Shown: positions 1 through 6,806, numbered from the stretch's first letter. The stretch: 9,145 nucleotides of DNA from an uncultured Phycisphaerales bacterium (GCA_937868145.1 CALMMH010000550.1:1-9145), one strand, 5' to 3'. Translations and numbers: made by a program. Notes: generated by a model not told the origin, from the letters alone.

Positions 1-126
1 TCCTTTCTCCCCGCTGGTATCCCCAAAGCGGCAAACGCACGCCGCGAACGCGCCCCGCCAGCGATACCCACGCAACTACGGTCATGCACCCTGGGCCGGG
101 GCCTCGGCCCGACGCCGCGTACGGCC

Positions 127-155
127 TTGACGAAAGCCCCCCTGACGCATATCAT
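127..155 (+). promoter_or_regulatory. Predicted sigma70-type promoter of ileS
   Basis: A -35 box TTGACG (127-132) is followed after exactly 17 bases by a -10 box TATCAT (150-155). Each matches the consensus at five of six positions. Transcription would begin near 162, leaving about 30 bases of leader before the ATG at 192. The position argues against the in-frame ATG at 84 as the ileS start, because that codon lies upstream of the promoter. It is a prediction from sequence only. Confidence 0.6.
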
Positions 156-178
156 AGCAGATTCGCTTTTTGGACTTT

Positions 179-184
179 AGAGGA
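179..184 (+). promoter_or_regulatory. Ribosome binding site deciding the ileS start
   Basis: AGAGGA ends seven bases before the ATG at 192, a normal Shine-Dalgarno spacing. Together with the promoter just upstream it selects the 954-residue reading over the 990-residue one that begins at 84. Confidence 0.6.
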
Positions 185-191
185 CCTTCGA

Positions 192-3056
192 ATGTCAGAT
201 GAAAGCAAACACAGTTACAAGGATACGGTGAACCTTCCGGAAACCGGCTTCGCGATGAAGGCGAACCTGGTGCAGCGCGAGCCCCAGATGCGAAAGCACT
301 GGGCCCAGCAGAAGATCTACGAGCAGATCCGTGCGGCCCGCAAAGGCGCGCCGCTGTACATCCTGCACGACGGGCCGCCCTACGCCAATGGCGACATCCA
401 CATGGGCCATGTGATCAACAAGGTCCTCAAGGACTTCGTGATCAAGTACAAGACGATGACCGGGTTCGACACGCCGTACATCCCCGGCTGGGATTGCCAC
501 GGCCTGCCGATCGAATCCAAGGTGATGACGGACCTCGGCGCCAAGGCCAAGGAGATGTCCAAGCCCGAGATCCGCAAGGACTGCATGAAGTACGCCGGCA
601 AGTACGTCAAGATCCAGGGCAAGCAGTTCCAGGATCTGGGCGTCTTCGGCAACTTCGAGGAGCCCTACCTGACGTTCAAGCCGGCCTACGAGGCGGGCAT
701 CCTGGAAGTCTTTGCCGAACTGGTCGGCAAAGGGCTTGTCTACAAGCAGTTGAAGCCGATTCACTGGTGCACCGGCTGCGAAACCGCTCTGGCCGAGGCG
801 GAGCTCGAATACAAAGACGTCTCCTCGCCGAGCATCTTCGTCAACTTCCCGGCCACCGAGGCCGCCGTGCAACGGTTGGCCGAGTTGGGGCTGGTGACGG
901 CTGAACAGGCCAAGAGCGACCGGGTCTGCTTCATGATCTGGACGACGACCCCCTGGACGCTCGCGGCCAACCTGGCGGTCGCGGTGCATCCGAACTTCGA
1001 GTACACGACGATCCGTTACGAGAAGGACGGCCGCTCCTACGTATCCGTGATCGCGGCCGAACGCGTCCAGGCGGTGACGAAAGCCGGCCGGCTCGCCGAA
1101 GGTGAATACTCCCTGGCCCCCAAGACCGTGCGGGGCAGCGAGCTGGACGACCTGCGATACCAGCATCCGTTCGTCGAGAAGAACCCGACCGACAAGGACG
1201 CCTACATGGTGGTCATGGCCGACTACGTGACGCTCGAAGACGGCACCGGTCTGGTCCACACGGCCCCCGGCCACGGCCAGGAAGACTACATGGCCGGCCA
1301 GATGTACGGCCTGGCGGTCTATTCCCCCGTCCTGAGCAACGGCAACTATGACGACACGGTTCCGCAGTGGCTTCGCGGCAAGAACGTCCTCAGCGTCGAG
1401 AAGGAAGTCAACGGCTGGCTCCAGGAACACGGCTGGCTCTTCGCCCAGAGCCAGATCCAGCACAGCTATCCGCACTGCTGGCGCAGCCGGGACCCGATTG
1501 TCTTCCGCGCCACCGAGCAGTGGTTCGTCGGCGTGGACAGAGAGTCGCCCGACACAGGCAAGACGCTTCGCCAGATGGCGATGGAAGGCCTCGACCACGT
1601 GCAGTGGATCCCCGCCTGGGGCCAGAAGCGAATCGCGGGCATGCTCGAATCCCGGCCGGATTGGTGCATCAGCCGCCAGCGGAGCTGGGGTCTGCCGATC
1701 CCGGTCTTCACCGGCGCAGACGGGCAGGTCCTGTTGACGAAAGAATCCGTCCTGGCCGTGGCGGCGCACGTCGCCAAGCACGGCTCGGACAGTTGGTTCA
1801 CGCACACGCCGCGACAGATTCTCGGCGACGACTTCAAGCTGCCCGAGGGCCTCAACCTGGACGAGTTGCAGAAAGAGGAGAACATCTTCGACGTCTGGTT
1901 CGAGTCCGGATGCAGTTGGTACAGCGTCTGCTCGCGACGCGAGGGTTGGCCGGTTCCGGTCGACATGTATCTCGAAGGCTCCGACCAGCATCGCGGCTGG
2001 TTCCAGCTCTCGCTGCTACCGGCCTTGGGCGTCCTCTCCAAGCCGCCCTTCCAGCGGGTTCTCACGCACGGATTCACCGTCGATGAGAAAGGCATGAAGC
2101 AGTCCAAGTCGCTGGGCAACTACGTCAACGCCCAGGATGAGATCACCAAGTACGGCTCGGACATCCTGCGTCTCTGGGTCTCCAGCGTCAACTATCAGGA
2201 GGACGTCCGCTGCAACGACGAATTGATCGGTCGGACGCAGGACGCCTACCGCAAGATCCGCAACACCCTGCGGTACCTCTTCGGCAACATCAACGATTTC
2301 GATCCGGGCAAAGACGCCGTCCCCTACGAGCAGATGCTCGAGATCGACAAATGGGCGATGCAGCAGCTCCAGAAACTGATCGCCGAAGTGACCGAGGCCT
2401 ACGACGAATTCACCTACCACAAGGTGTTCTCGTCGCTGTACAACTTCTGCTCGGTCGAGATGAGCAGCCTCTACATGGACGTCCTGAAGGACCGGATGTA
2501 CTGCGACGGCAAGGACAGCCTCGCCCGCCGCAGCGGCCAAACCGCGATGTACCGCGTCCTGAGCGACCTCGTGCGGATGTTCGCGCCGATCCTGGTGCAC
2601 ACGGCTGAAGAAGCCTGGGAAGCGATGAAGGTCAAGCCCGAGGACTGCGCCAGCGTTCATCTCGCCCACATGCCGAAGGTTGATCCGACGATCGACTACG
2701 CCGGCGAAGAGGCCAAGTGGGCGCAGCTCATGGGCCTGCGCGACGAAGTCCTGAAGGTCTTGGAAAGCCTCCGCAAGGACAAGATCATCGCCAGCAACCA
2801 GGAAGCGTCGGTCACAATGAAGTGCGACGGCGAAGACGCGGCGGCGTTGAAGAAGTTCGGCCTGCCGCAATTCGCAGCCCTGTGCATCGTCAGCGAGATC
2901 AAGCTCGAAGAGGGCGCGATCGAGACGACGATGACCGCCGTCAAGAGCGAGCATCCCAAGTGCCAGCGTTGCTGGAACTTCTGGCCCAGCGTCGGCACAA
3001 ACACGGAGTACCCGGACATCTGCGATCGGTGTATCGCCGTGGTTCGTGGGCAATAG
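192..3056 (+). CDS. ileS: Isoleucine--tRNA ligase (IleRS)
   Basis: This cytoplasmic class I aminoacyl-tRNA synthetase charges tRNA-Ile with isoleucine using ATP and hydrolyses mischarged Val-tRNA-Ile. The start at 192 gives 954 residues, close to the usual bacterial length (E. coli about 938). Visible motifs, in order: the HIGH signature as HMGH at 70-73 after DGPPYANGD; GWDCHGLPIE from 99; the CP1 editing-domain threonines in WTTTPWTL at 250-257; the second editing motif GTGLVHTAPGHG at 351-362, with H356 and D365 spaced like the E. coli editing residues H333 and D342; YLEGSDQHRGWFQ before the catalytic loop; the KMSKS loop at 636-640, here KQSKS followed by LGN; and a C-terminal zinc site with Cys924, Cys927, Cys944 and Cys947. 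The zinc site marks the bacterial IleRS form. The gene is monocistronic in the window, with its own promoter. The Met-to-Gln change in the KMSKS loop is the only oddity; the two lysines are kept, so the enzyme should be active. Confidence 0.97.
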   Translation: MSDESKHSYKDTVNLPETGFAMKANLVQREPQMRKHWAQQKIYEQIRAARKGAPLYILHDGPPYANGDIHMGHVINKVLKDFVIKYKTMTGFDTPYIPGWDCHGLPIESKVMTDLGAKAKEMSKPEIRKDCMKYAGKYVKIQGKQFQDLGVFGNFEEPYLTFKPAYEAGILEVFAELVGKGLVYKQLKPIHWCTGCETALAEAELEYKDVSSPSIFVNFPATEAAVQRLAELGLVTAEQAKSDRVCFMIWTTTPWTLAANLAVAVHPNFEYTTIRYEKDGRSYVSVIAAERVQAVTKAGRLAEGEYSLAPKTVRGSELDDLRYQHPFVEKNPTDKDAYMVVMADYVTLEDGTGLVHTAPGHGQEDYMAGQMYGLAVYSPVLSNGNYDDTVPQWLRGKNVLSVEKEVNGWLQEHGWLFAQSQIQHSYPHCWRSRDPIVFRATEQWFVGVDRESPDTGKTLRQMAMEGLDHVQWIPAWGQKRIAGMLESRPDWCISRQRSWGLPIPVFTGADGQVLLTKESVLAVAAHVAKHGSDSWFTHTPRQILGDDFKLPEGLNLDELQKEENIFDVWFESGCSWYSVCSRREGWPVPVDMYLEGSDQHRGWFQLSLLPALGVLSKPPFQRVLTHGFTVDEKGMKQSKSLGNYVNAQDEITKYGSDILRLWVSSVNYQEDVRCNDELIGRTQDAYRKIRNTLRYLFGNINDFDPGKDAVPYEQMLEIDKWAMQQLQKLIAEVTEAYDEFTYHKVFSSLYNFCSVEMSSLYMDVLKDRMYCDGKDSLARRSGQTAMYRVLSDLVRMFAPILVHTAEEAWEAMKVKPEDCASVHLAHMPKVDPTIDYAGEEAKWAQLMGLRDEVLKVLESLRKDKIIASNQEASVTMKCDGEDAAALKKFGLPQFAALCIVSEIKLEEGAIETTMTAVKSEHPKCQRCWNFWPSVGTNTEYPDICDRCIAVVRGQ

Positions 3057-3079
3057 GCGAAAGGCCGACCACCGTCATG

Positions 3080-3152
3080 TAGGGTGGGTTCTCAACCCAT
3101 GCGTATAGGGTCTGCGCTGCAAGACACCGCGTGGGTCAAGGACCGACCCTAT
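3080..3152. repeat. Cluster of nested inverted repeats between convergent genes
   Basis: Three pairings overlap here. TGGGTT (3085-3090) and AACCCA (3094-3099) form a perfect 6-bp hairpin with a 3-base loop. ACCCATGCG (3095-3103) pairs with CGCGTGGGT (3128-3136) with one T-G wobble and encloses GTCT/AGAC (3110-3113 and 3122-3125). ATAGGGTC (3105-3112) is a perfect inverted copy of GACCCTAT (3145-3152). TAGGGT occurs at 3080-3085 and 3106-3111, and inverted at 3146-3151. The stop codon of the minus-strand GT9 gene (3149-3151) lies inside the last arm. No run of T follows on either strand, so a classical intrinsic terminator is not supported. It may be a dispersed REP-like element or a bidirectional transcript-end structure. 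Confidence 0.55.
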
Positions 3153-4192
3153 GAAGTCGTAAGCTGCTCCACAACTTTCGCGTAGACCTCGTCGAACGTG
3201 ATGTACCCGACGGCATGCTTGGGATCGCGGCTCCTGATCGCTAAGCCCCTGCTTTGCACGTCGTGGCCGACGATGCACTCCGGCCGGCCGTAGGGACCGA
3301 CCCGCAGCGGGTTCGACCAACTGAACATCATCACCAAGGGCCGGCCCAAGGCGCCGGCGATGTGGCCGGGACCCGTGTCGTTGCTCACCACGAGTTTCGC
3401 CTGTCGAAGCACTTCTACCAGTTCCGGCAATGATGTCTGCCCGGCGAGATTAACGATCGGGTGCTTGGCGAGACTGCGGATCTGTTCGATCATCGGACTC
3501 TCGGACTTGCCTCCGGTGGCGACGACGGCTAAGCCGTGCTCGGATGTCAGTCGGTCCGACAACGCCGCGAATCGGTCCGCGGACCAGCACTTGCTGACCT
3601 GGGCCGAACCGGGAATGATTACGGCGTAACGGTCGAGAGCGATCTTCTGCTGCGACAAGAGATTCTTTGCCGATGCAGCAGCGTCGAGCTTTGTGGACAG
3701 CACGAACTCCACGCCTAGATCCCGCCCCCCCATCGCTTCAATCAGCTTGCGATAGGTGTCAATGACATGGACCCACTGGGGCTGAGGCACGACCGTCGTC
3801 GTGTAAAACAGGTGGGCAAACTCTTTCCGCCAAACCGGGCCGAACCGTTTCTTGCAGCCGGAGAGCCAGGCCAGGGACGCCGTGCGAAAAAGTCCTTGGA
3901 GATCGAGCACCGCATCGAACCGGCCGCGACGCAGACGGGAGATCAGGTCCATCAACTGCTTGAACGCGGCGGGCTGATGCCACGCCTTGGCGAGAGTCTT
4001 GCGATCGAACAGGATGATTTCATCGAGATGCGGATGTCCCTCGACAATCGGCGCGAACTCCGGACGCACCAGCCAACTGATCTTCGCCTGAGGGAAGTTC
4101 CGGCGCAGCATCGACAGGGCCGGCAAGGCCATCACAATATCGCCCAGCGAACTGGGCTTGATCAGCAGAATGTTCTTGTGCGATTCGGACAT
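3149..4192 (-). CDS. GT9 family glycosyltransferase, heptosyltransferase-like
   Basis: A 347-residue protein of the family 9 glycosyltransferases (ADP-heptose:LPS heptosyltransferase, WaaC/WaaF type). The known members transfer heptose to the lipopolysaccharide core on the cytoplasmic face of the inner membrane. The N-terminal Rossmann half opens with NILLIKPSSLGDIV (7-20), which contains the SLGD loop carrying the catalytic aspartate of the family (D18 here), and continues with DLQGLFRT (97-104). The C-terminal donor-binding half has PGSAQVSKCW (194-203), VVATGGKSE (223-231), NDTGPGHIAGALGRP (271-285) and RVGPYGRP (297-304). Length is normal for the family and no membrane segment is seen. 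No Shine-Dalgarno site precedes the ATG; a promoter-like sequence sits right against it, so the mRNA may be leaderless. Neither the sugar donor nor the acceptor can be read from the sequence, and no other LPS core gene is adjacent, so I give no gene symbol. It is convergent with ileS and divergent from the Nudix gene. Confidence 0.88.
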   Translation of the reverse strand: MSESHKNILLIKPSSLGDIVMALPALSMLRRNFPQAKISWLVRPEFAPIVEGHPHLDEIILFDRKTLAKAWHQPAAFKQLMDLISRLRRGRFDAVLDLQGLFRTASLAWLSGCKKRFGPVWRKEFAHLFYTTTVVPQPQWVHVIDTYRKLIEAMGGRDLGVEFVLSTKLDAAASAKNLLSQQKIALDRYAVIIPGSAQVSKCWSADRFAALSDRLTSEHGLAVVATGGKSESPMIEQIRSLAKHPIVNLAGQTSLPELVEVLRQAKLVVSNDTGPGHIAGALGRPLVMMFSWSNPLRVGPYGRPECIVGHDVQSRGLAIRSRDPKHAVGYITFDEVYAKVVEQLTTS

Positions 4193-4201
4193 AGGGACGG
4201 G

Positions 4202-4230
4202 ATTCTACGCGAAGAAGTGCGAAGTTTGAA
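4202..4230 (-). promoter_or_regulatory. Possible promoter of the GT9 gene, leaderless arrangement
   Basis: Read on the minus strand, TTCAAA (4230-4225) is followed after 17 bases by TAGAAT (4207-4202). The -10 box matches the consensus at five of six positions and the -35 box at four of six. Initiation would fall around 4195, only a few bases before the ATG at 4192. No ribosome binding site precedes that ATG, which fits a leaderless message. The -35 box lies inside the 7-base repeat tract. Evidence is modest, since such matches also arise by chance. Confidence 0.3.
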
Positions 4231-4255
4231 GTGTGAAGTTTGAAGGGAGAAGAAA
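4214..4255. repeat. Heptanucleotide tandem repeat GAAGNNN, six units
   Basis: Six consecutive 7-base units begin with GAAG: GAAGTGC, GAAGTTT, GAAGTGT, GAAGTTT, GAAGGGA, GAAGAAA. The second to fifth can also be read as a degenerate 14-base repeat. It lies in the spacer between the divergent GT9 and Nudix genes and is richer in A and T than its surroundings. It resembles the short heptanucleotide repeats known from intergenic regions of some bacteria such as filamentous cyanobacteria. No function is evident. Confidence 0.7.
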
Positions 4256-4287
4256 GAGTCGTCGCTGTGGACGGCGGAGCATTCTCC

Positions 4288-4308
4288 AATCAAAAATCAA
4301 CAATCAGA
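4288..4308. repeat. Heptanucleotide tandem repeat AATCANN, three units
   Basis: Three consecutive 7-base units read AATCAAA, AATCAAC and AATCAGA. They have the same period as the GAAGNNN tract 32 bases away but an unrelated core. The rest of the 187-base spacer (4193-4379) shows only the promoter-like and ribosome-binding sequences listed separately. Confidence 0.6.
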
Positions 4309-4364
4309 CTTCCCACTTCCAACGTGGTCGACATACAATGGTCGCCGGACCCTGTCCAGCCAGA

Positions 4365-4370
4365 AAGGAG
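4365..4370 (+). promoter_or_regulatory. Ribosome binding site deciding the Nudix gene start
   Basis: AAGGAG lies nine bases before the GTG at 4380. An in-frame ATG at 4338 would place this site inside the coding sequence. That ATG also overlaps a -10-like TACAAT at 4334-4339, so it may not be in the transcript. No convincing -35 box was found at the right distance from TACAAT. Confidence 0.6.
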
Positions 4371-4379
4371 TCAAGTCCG

Positions 4380-4853
4380 GTGGTGGAGAAAGGCAAATAC
4401 GTCTACGAGTGGCCGCGGCCGATGGTCACGGCGGATGCGGCGGTTTTCGCGTTCTTCGAGAATGGGCCCCGGCTGCTGCTGATCCAGCGCAAGCGGGACC
4501 CATACAAGGGCCGCTGGGCCTTGCCCGGCGGATTCGTCGAGATCGACGAGGACCTTCCCGACGCCGTCGCTCGGGAACTGGCCGAGGAGACAGGACTCGA
4601 AGGGATCACCCTGGAGCAACTCCGCACGTTCGGACGTCCCGGCCGGGACCCGCGAGGACGAACCATCACGGTCGCCTACTTCGGCATCGCCAAGAGAGGT
4701 TGGGACCAGGTCCAGGCGGCCGACGACGCGGAGAATGTCCAATGGTGCGACATCGAGAACCTGCCGTCGATGGCCTTCGACCACGACGAGATCGTTCGTT
4801 GCGCGATTGAGCGGCTCCGACACACTCCGGCCTATTGGAGACAAGATCAATAG
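4380..4853 (+). CDS. Nudix hydrolase, ADP-ribose pyrophosphatase-like
   Basis: A 157-residue cytoplasmic hydrolase of the Nudix family, which cleaves nucleoside diphosphates linked to another group using Mg2+. The Nudix box is complete: G51, E57, then R65 E66 L67 A68 E69 E70 T71 G72 L73, matching GX5EX7REUXEEXGU exactly. The N-terminal strand YVYEWPRPMVTADA (7-20), the stretch PYKGRWALPGGF (41-52) and the later GRPGRDPRGR (85-94) are typical of the ADP-ribose pyrophosphatase group, also found fused to NMN adenylyltransferase or in NrtR-type regulators. No fused domain is present. The substrate is therefore probably ADP-ribose or a related nucleotide sugar, but this is inferred from similarity. 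The GTG start is chosen for the AAGGAG nine bases upstream and because the conserved fold begins right after it; the ATG at 4338 would add 14 unconserved residues. Its last 7 bases overlap the 3' end of the minus-strand ligase-like gene. Confidence 0.88.
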   Translation: MVEKGKYVYEWPRPMVTADAAVFAFFENGPRLLLIQRKRDPYKGRWALPGGFVEIDEDLPDAVARELAEETGLEGITLEQLRTFGRPGRDPRGRTITVAYFGIAKRGWDQVQAADDAENVQWCDIENLPSMAFDHDEIVRCAIERLRHTPAYWRQDQ

Positions 4854-6790
4854 ACGGCCGGCTCGACGCCGATTCCCGTCACCTGGTCGTTGAACTGTCT
4901 CAACTGAGCCTCGATGGCGCTCACGGCATAGTCGATGTAGTGCAGCCGATGGGCGGGCCGGTGATGACGTTCGTGCATCAGTCCGCGATGCACGGTGTCC
5001 AGGAACCGCTGGATCGTCCGGTCGCTGATTTCGCTCGGACTGTGCGCCCATTCCTTCAATTCCTCGTATCGCCGGCCGAGTCGGGGATATTGCTGCATCT
5101 GCTCGGCAGTGAGGTAGTCGCCGGGATTGTACTCCAATTGCAGGCCCTTGAGGCCCAGGATCAGCGGCTCATAATTGATCTGCTTGTCCAGCCGAATAAA
5201 CTTGTATTGCTGGATGCACGTCATGGCCTGCGACGGCGGCTTGTCCGCAACGTCGTCACCGCCGCCGAGATACCAATTTCGCCGGCTGGTCCGGGCAAAG
5301 ACCAGTTCTTCCCCGTAGGTGCGTTGAACGATCTCCCCTTTGCACAGCCGGGAGATCCACATCCCCCCGGGCCTGCGTTCCAACCCGCCGCCGAGGGCCA
5401 AAAGGCACTGCACAAATCCCAGGGGCAGGACTCGTTGGCAGCCGATCTGGTTCTTTCGCATCTGGAACGACAGGTGCAAGCTGTGCGGCCCGATCCGGAA
5501 AAAACAAATCAGATCGTGGATCAACCGACTCAGCAGCCAGGGATCTCCGGTGGACGGACGGGACAATTCGCCCGCGACGCTGAGCCGGCCCGGAGCGATC
5601 TCGAAGAATCCTTGCCGTCGGGGACGGGCGTTGTACCCGCTATGGTCGTCGATGTAGCCGCCCAGCTTCCAGCATAGGACATCCAACTGGAAATCGTAGA
5701 AGTACTTGAAACCATCGTAGACGCTATCGACCGCCTTGGTCTGGCTTCGCAACGGCTCAACCGCCGCGGCGCCCAGATTGCTCAACTCCAGCTCGCAGCC
5801 CAACGGCACCAGTCCCGGCTGAAGACTGGCGCGAATCCGGCTCAGGTAATCCTCTGCGACTCGCGGATCGAAGATGCTCTTGACCGCCCGGACCGCGTAC
5901 TTGACGTAGTCGATCAGGTCGTTCTTTTCCAGAGGCATCGCGTCGAGCCCCTTCTGGATGATCGGCTCGACCACGTTGCTGTTGGCGTTGAGGATCGCCA
6001 GGCACGTCACCAAGCCGATCGAACGCGCAAAGTACCGCACGCTGCTCCTCATGTGCTCCAGCTCGAAGCGGAACCGGCTCTCCAATTGCTCCTCGAACTG
6101 GTTCAGCAGCACCTGGCGAATCACAAGAGCCAGATAGTTGCGGAGATACGGCTGGGCCTCGGGGTCGTTGTACAGATGCTTGATGCTGGGTCGCGGCCGA
6201 TCCAGCTCTCGCTCGAGGTAATAATCGCTGACCGCGTCGCGCCGATAGTGGGCCATCACCAGGTCCCGCTCGGTGGTCGCGAGCAACTCGCGCTCCGCCT
6301 GTCGCTCCAGCTCGGCGTCGGGCGTCCGGTCGCCCGGCCGAGTGCGTTTCTTGAGAAACTGCTGGATCCGTTTCCGCAGCCACAACTCATGGATCAGATT
6401 GACGTGGAAACGGTCTCCGAACTGCTTTCGCATCGCTTCGGTCGTGACCAGATAGGCCTGCGCCTCGACGGCTCCATGCCCGGTATGGACCCGCACGGTC
6501 TCCCGCCGGTAGCGTTTGCCCTCGTAACGGTCGATCTCGGCCATAGCGGTCAGGGGGATGTCGTGAATGACATACCCTTCGATCCGAGCATCCGGGGTGG
6601 GCACGGCATAGTAGTAGACGTTGTCGGGGCTGACCCGGCGGTGATGCGGCAGAAACGCCAGTTCGGCAAAGAGCGTCTTGGTGTCCAGCCGGGAAGGCCT
6701 CCGCGTAAAGGCGTACCCGCACACCGACTGGAAGATCCGGCTGTCCCGGAGCGACCCGTAGATGAAGAGATTGACTTTTCGATTATGCAT
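4847..6790 (-). CDS. GGCT/AIG2 cyclotransferase fused to amidoligase-like region
   Basis: A 647-residue two-part protein. Residues 6-115 look like a gamma-glutamylcyclotransferase (GGCT/AIG2) domain: VNLFIYGSLR (6-15) is the substrate-loop signature, and IDRYEGKRYRR (86-96) holds the expected catalytic glutamate, E90. Such domains cyclise a terminal gamma-glutamyl group to release 5-oxoproline. A charged helical linker (about 135-250) follows. The C-terminal part (about 255-640) is not a family I can name with certainty. It has traits of the glutamine-synthetase/glutamate-cysteine-ligase-fold amidoligases: GCELELSN (331-338) resembles the metal-binding ExE strand; GELSRP (407-412) resembles the E-x-x-S-P strand; GPHSLHLSF (434-442) resembles the G-x-H-x-H strand; and YEPLILGLKGLQLEYN (540-555) could be a late strand. 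No signal peptide or membrane segment is seen, so it is probably cytoplasmic. The start at 6790 is chosen for GAGGAA ten bases upstream. The alternative ATG at 6832 overlaps the GT2 stop codon as ATGA and would add 14 basic residues. The GGCT part is fairly sure; the ligase role is inference. Confidence 0.75.
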   Translation of the reverse strand: MHNRKVNLFIYGSLRDSRIFQSVCGYAFTRRPSRLDTKTLFAELAFLPHHRRVSPDNVYYYAVPTPDARIEGYVIHDIPLTAMAEIDRYEGKRYRRETVRVHTGHGAVEAQAYLVTTEAMRKQFGDRFHVNLIHELWLRKRIQQFLKKRTRPGDRTPDAELERQAERELLATTERDLVMAHYRRDAVSDYYLERELDRPRPSIKHLYNDPEAQPYLRNYLALVIRQVLLNQFEEQLESRFRFELEHMRSSVRYFARSIGLVTCLAILNANSNVVEPIIQKGLDAMPLEKNDLIDYVKYAVRAVKSIFDPRVAEDYLSRIRASLQPGLVPLGCELELSNLGAAAVEPLRSQTKAVDSVYDGFKYFYDFQLDVLCWKLGGYIDDHSGYNARPRRQGFFEIAPGRLSVAGELSRPSTGDPWLLSRLIHDLICFFRIGPHSLHLSFQMRKNQIGCQRVLPLGFVQCLLALGGGLERRPGGMWISRLCKGEIVQRTYGEELVFARTSRRNWYLGGGDDVADKPPSQAMTCIQQYKFIRLDKQINYEPLILGLKGLQLEYNPGDYLTAEQMQQYPRLGRRYEELKEWAHSPSEISDRTIQRFLDTVHRGLMHERHHRPAHRLHYIDYAVSAIEAQLRQFNDQVTGIGVEPAVY

Positions 6791-6800
6791 AGTTGCTGTA

Positions 6801-6806
6801 TTCCTC
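6801..6806 (-). promoter_or_regulatory. Ribosome binding site for the cyclotransferase-ligase gene
   Basis: Read on the minus strand, GAGGAA lies ten bases upstream of the ATG at 6790, and the GGCT fold begins five codons after that ATG. The competing ATG at 6832 has no good Shine-Dalgarno site. It does overlap the preceding stop codon by four bases (ATGA), so termination-reinitiation there cannot be excluded. Confidence 0.5.

Noticed and set aside
84..191. N-terminal extension of IleRS by 36 residues from the ATG at 84
   Set aside because: A good promoter lies at 127-155, downstream of that ATG. A Shine-Dalgarno site precedes the ATG at 192, and the extension is low-complexity Pro/Gly-rich sequence unlike IleRS.
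1..191. T-box or other riboswitch upstream of ileS
   Set aside because: The predicted leader is only about 30 bases, and I found no T-box sequence or antiterminator-like structure.
195..1991. 598-codon open frame on the minus strand opposite ileS
   Set aside because: It mirrors the codon bias of ileS, its translation is rich in His, Arg, Asp and Val repeats without any known motif, and ileS is certain on the other strand.
2016..3053. 345-codon open frame on the minus strand opposite the 3' half of ileS
   Set aside because: Same GC-driven shadow effect; no recognisable domain and it lies entirely within ileS.
3057..3148. Intrinsic terminator for ileS or the GT9 gene
   Set aside because: Stems are present but no run of T follows them on either strand, so I list the region as a repeat cluster instead.
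4835..5677. 280-codon open frame on the plus strand opposite the fusion gene
   Set aside because: It is opposite a gene with recognisable domain motifs, shows no motif of its own and has no ribosome binding site that I can see.
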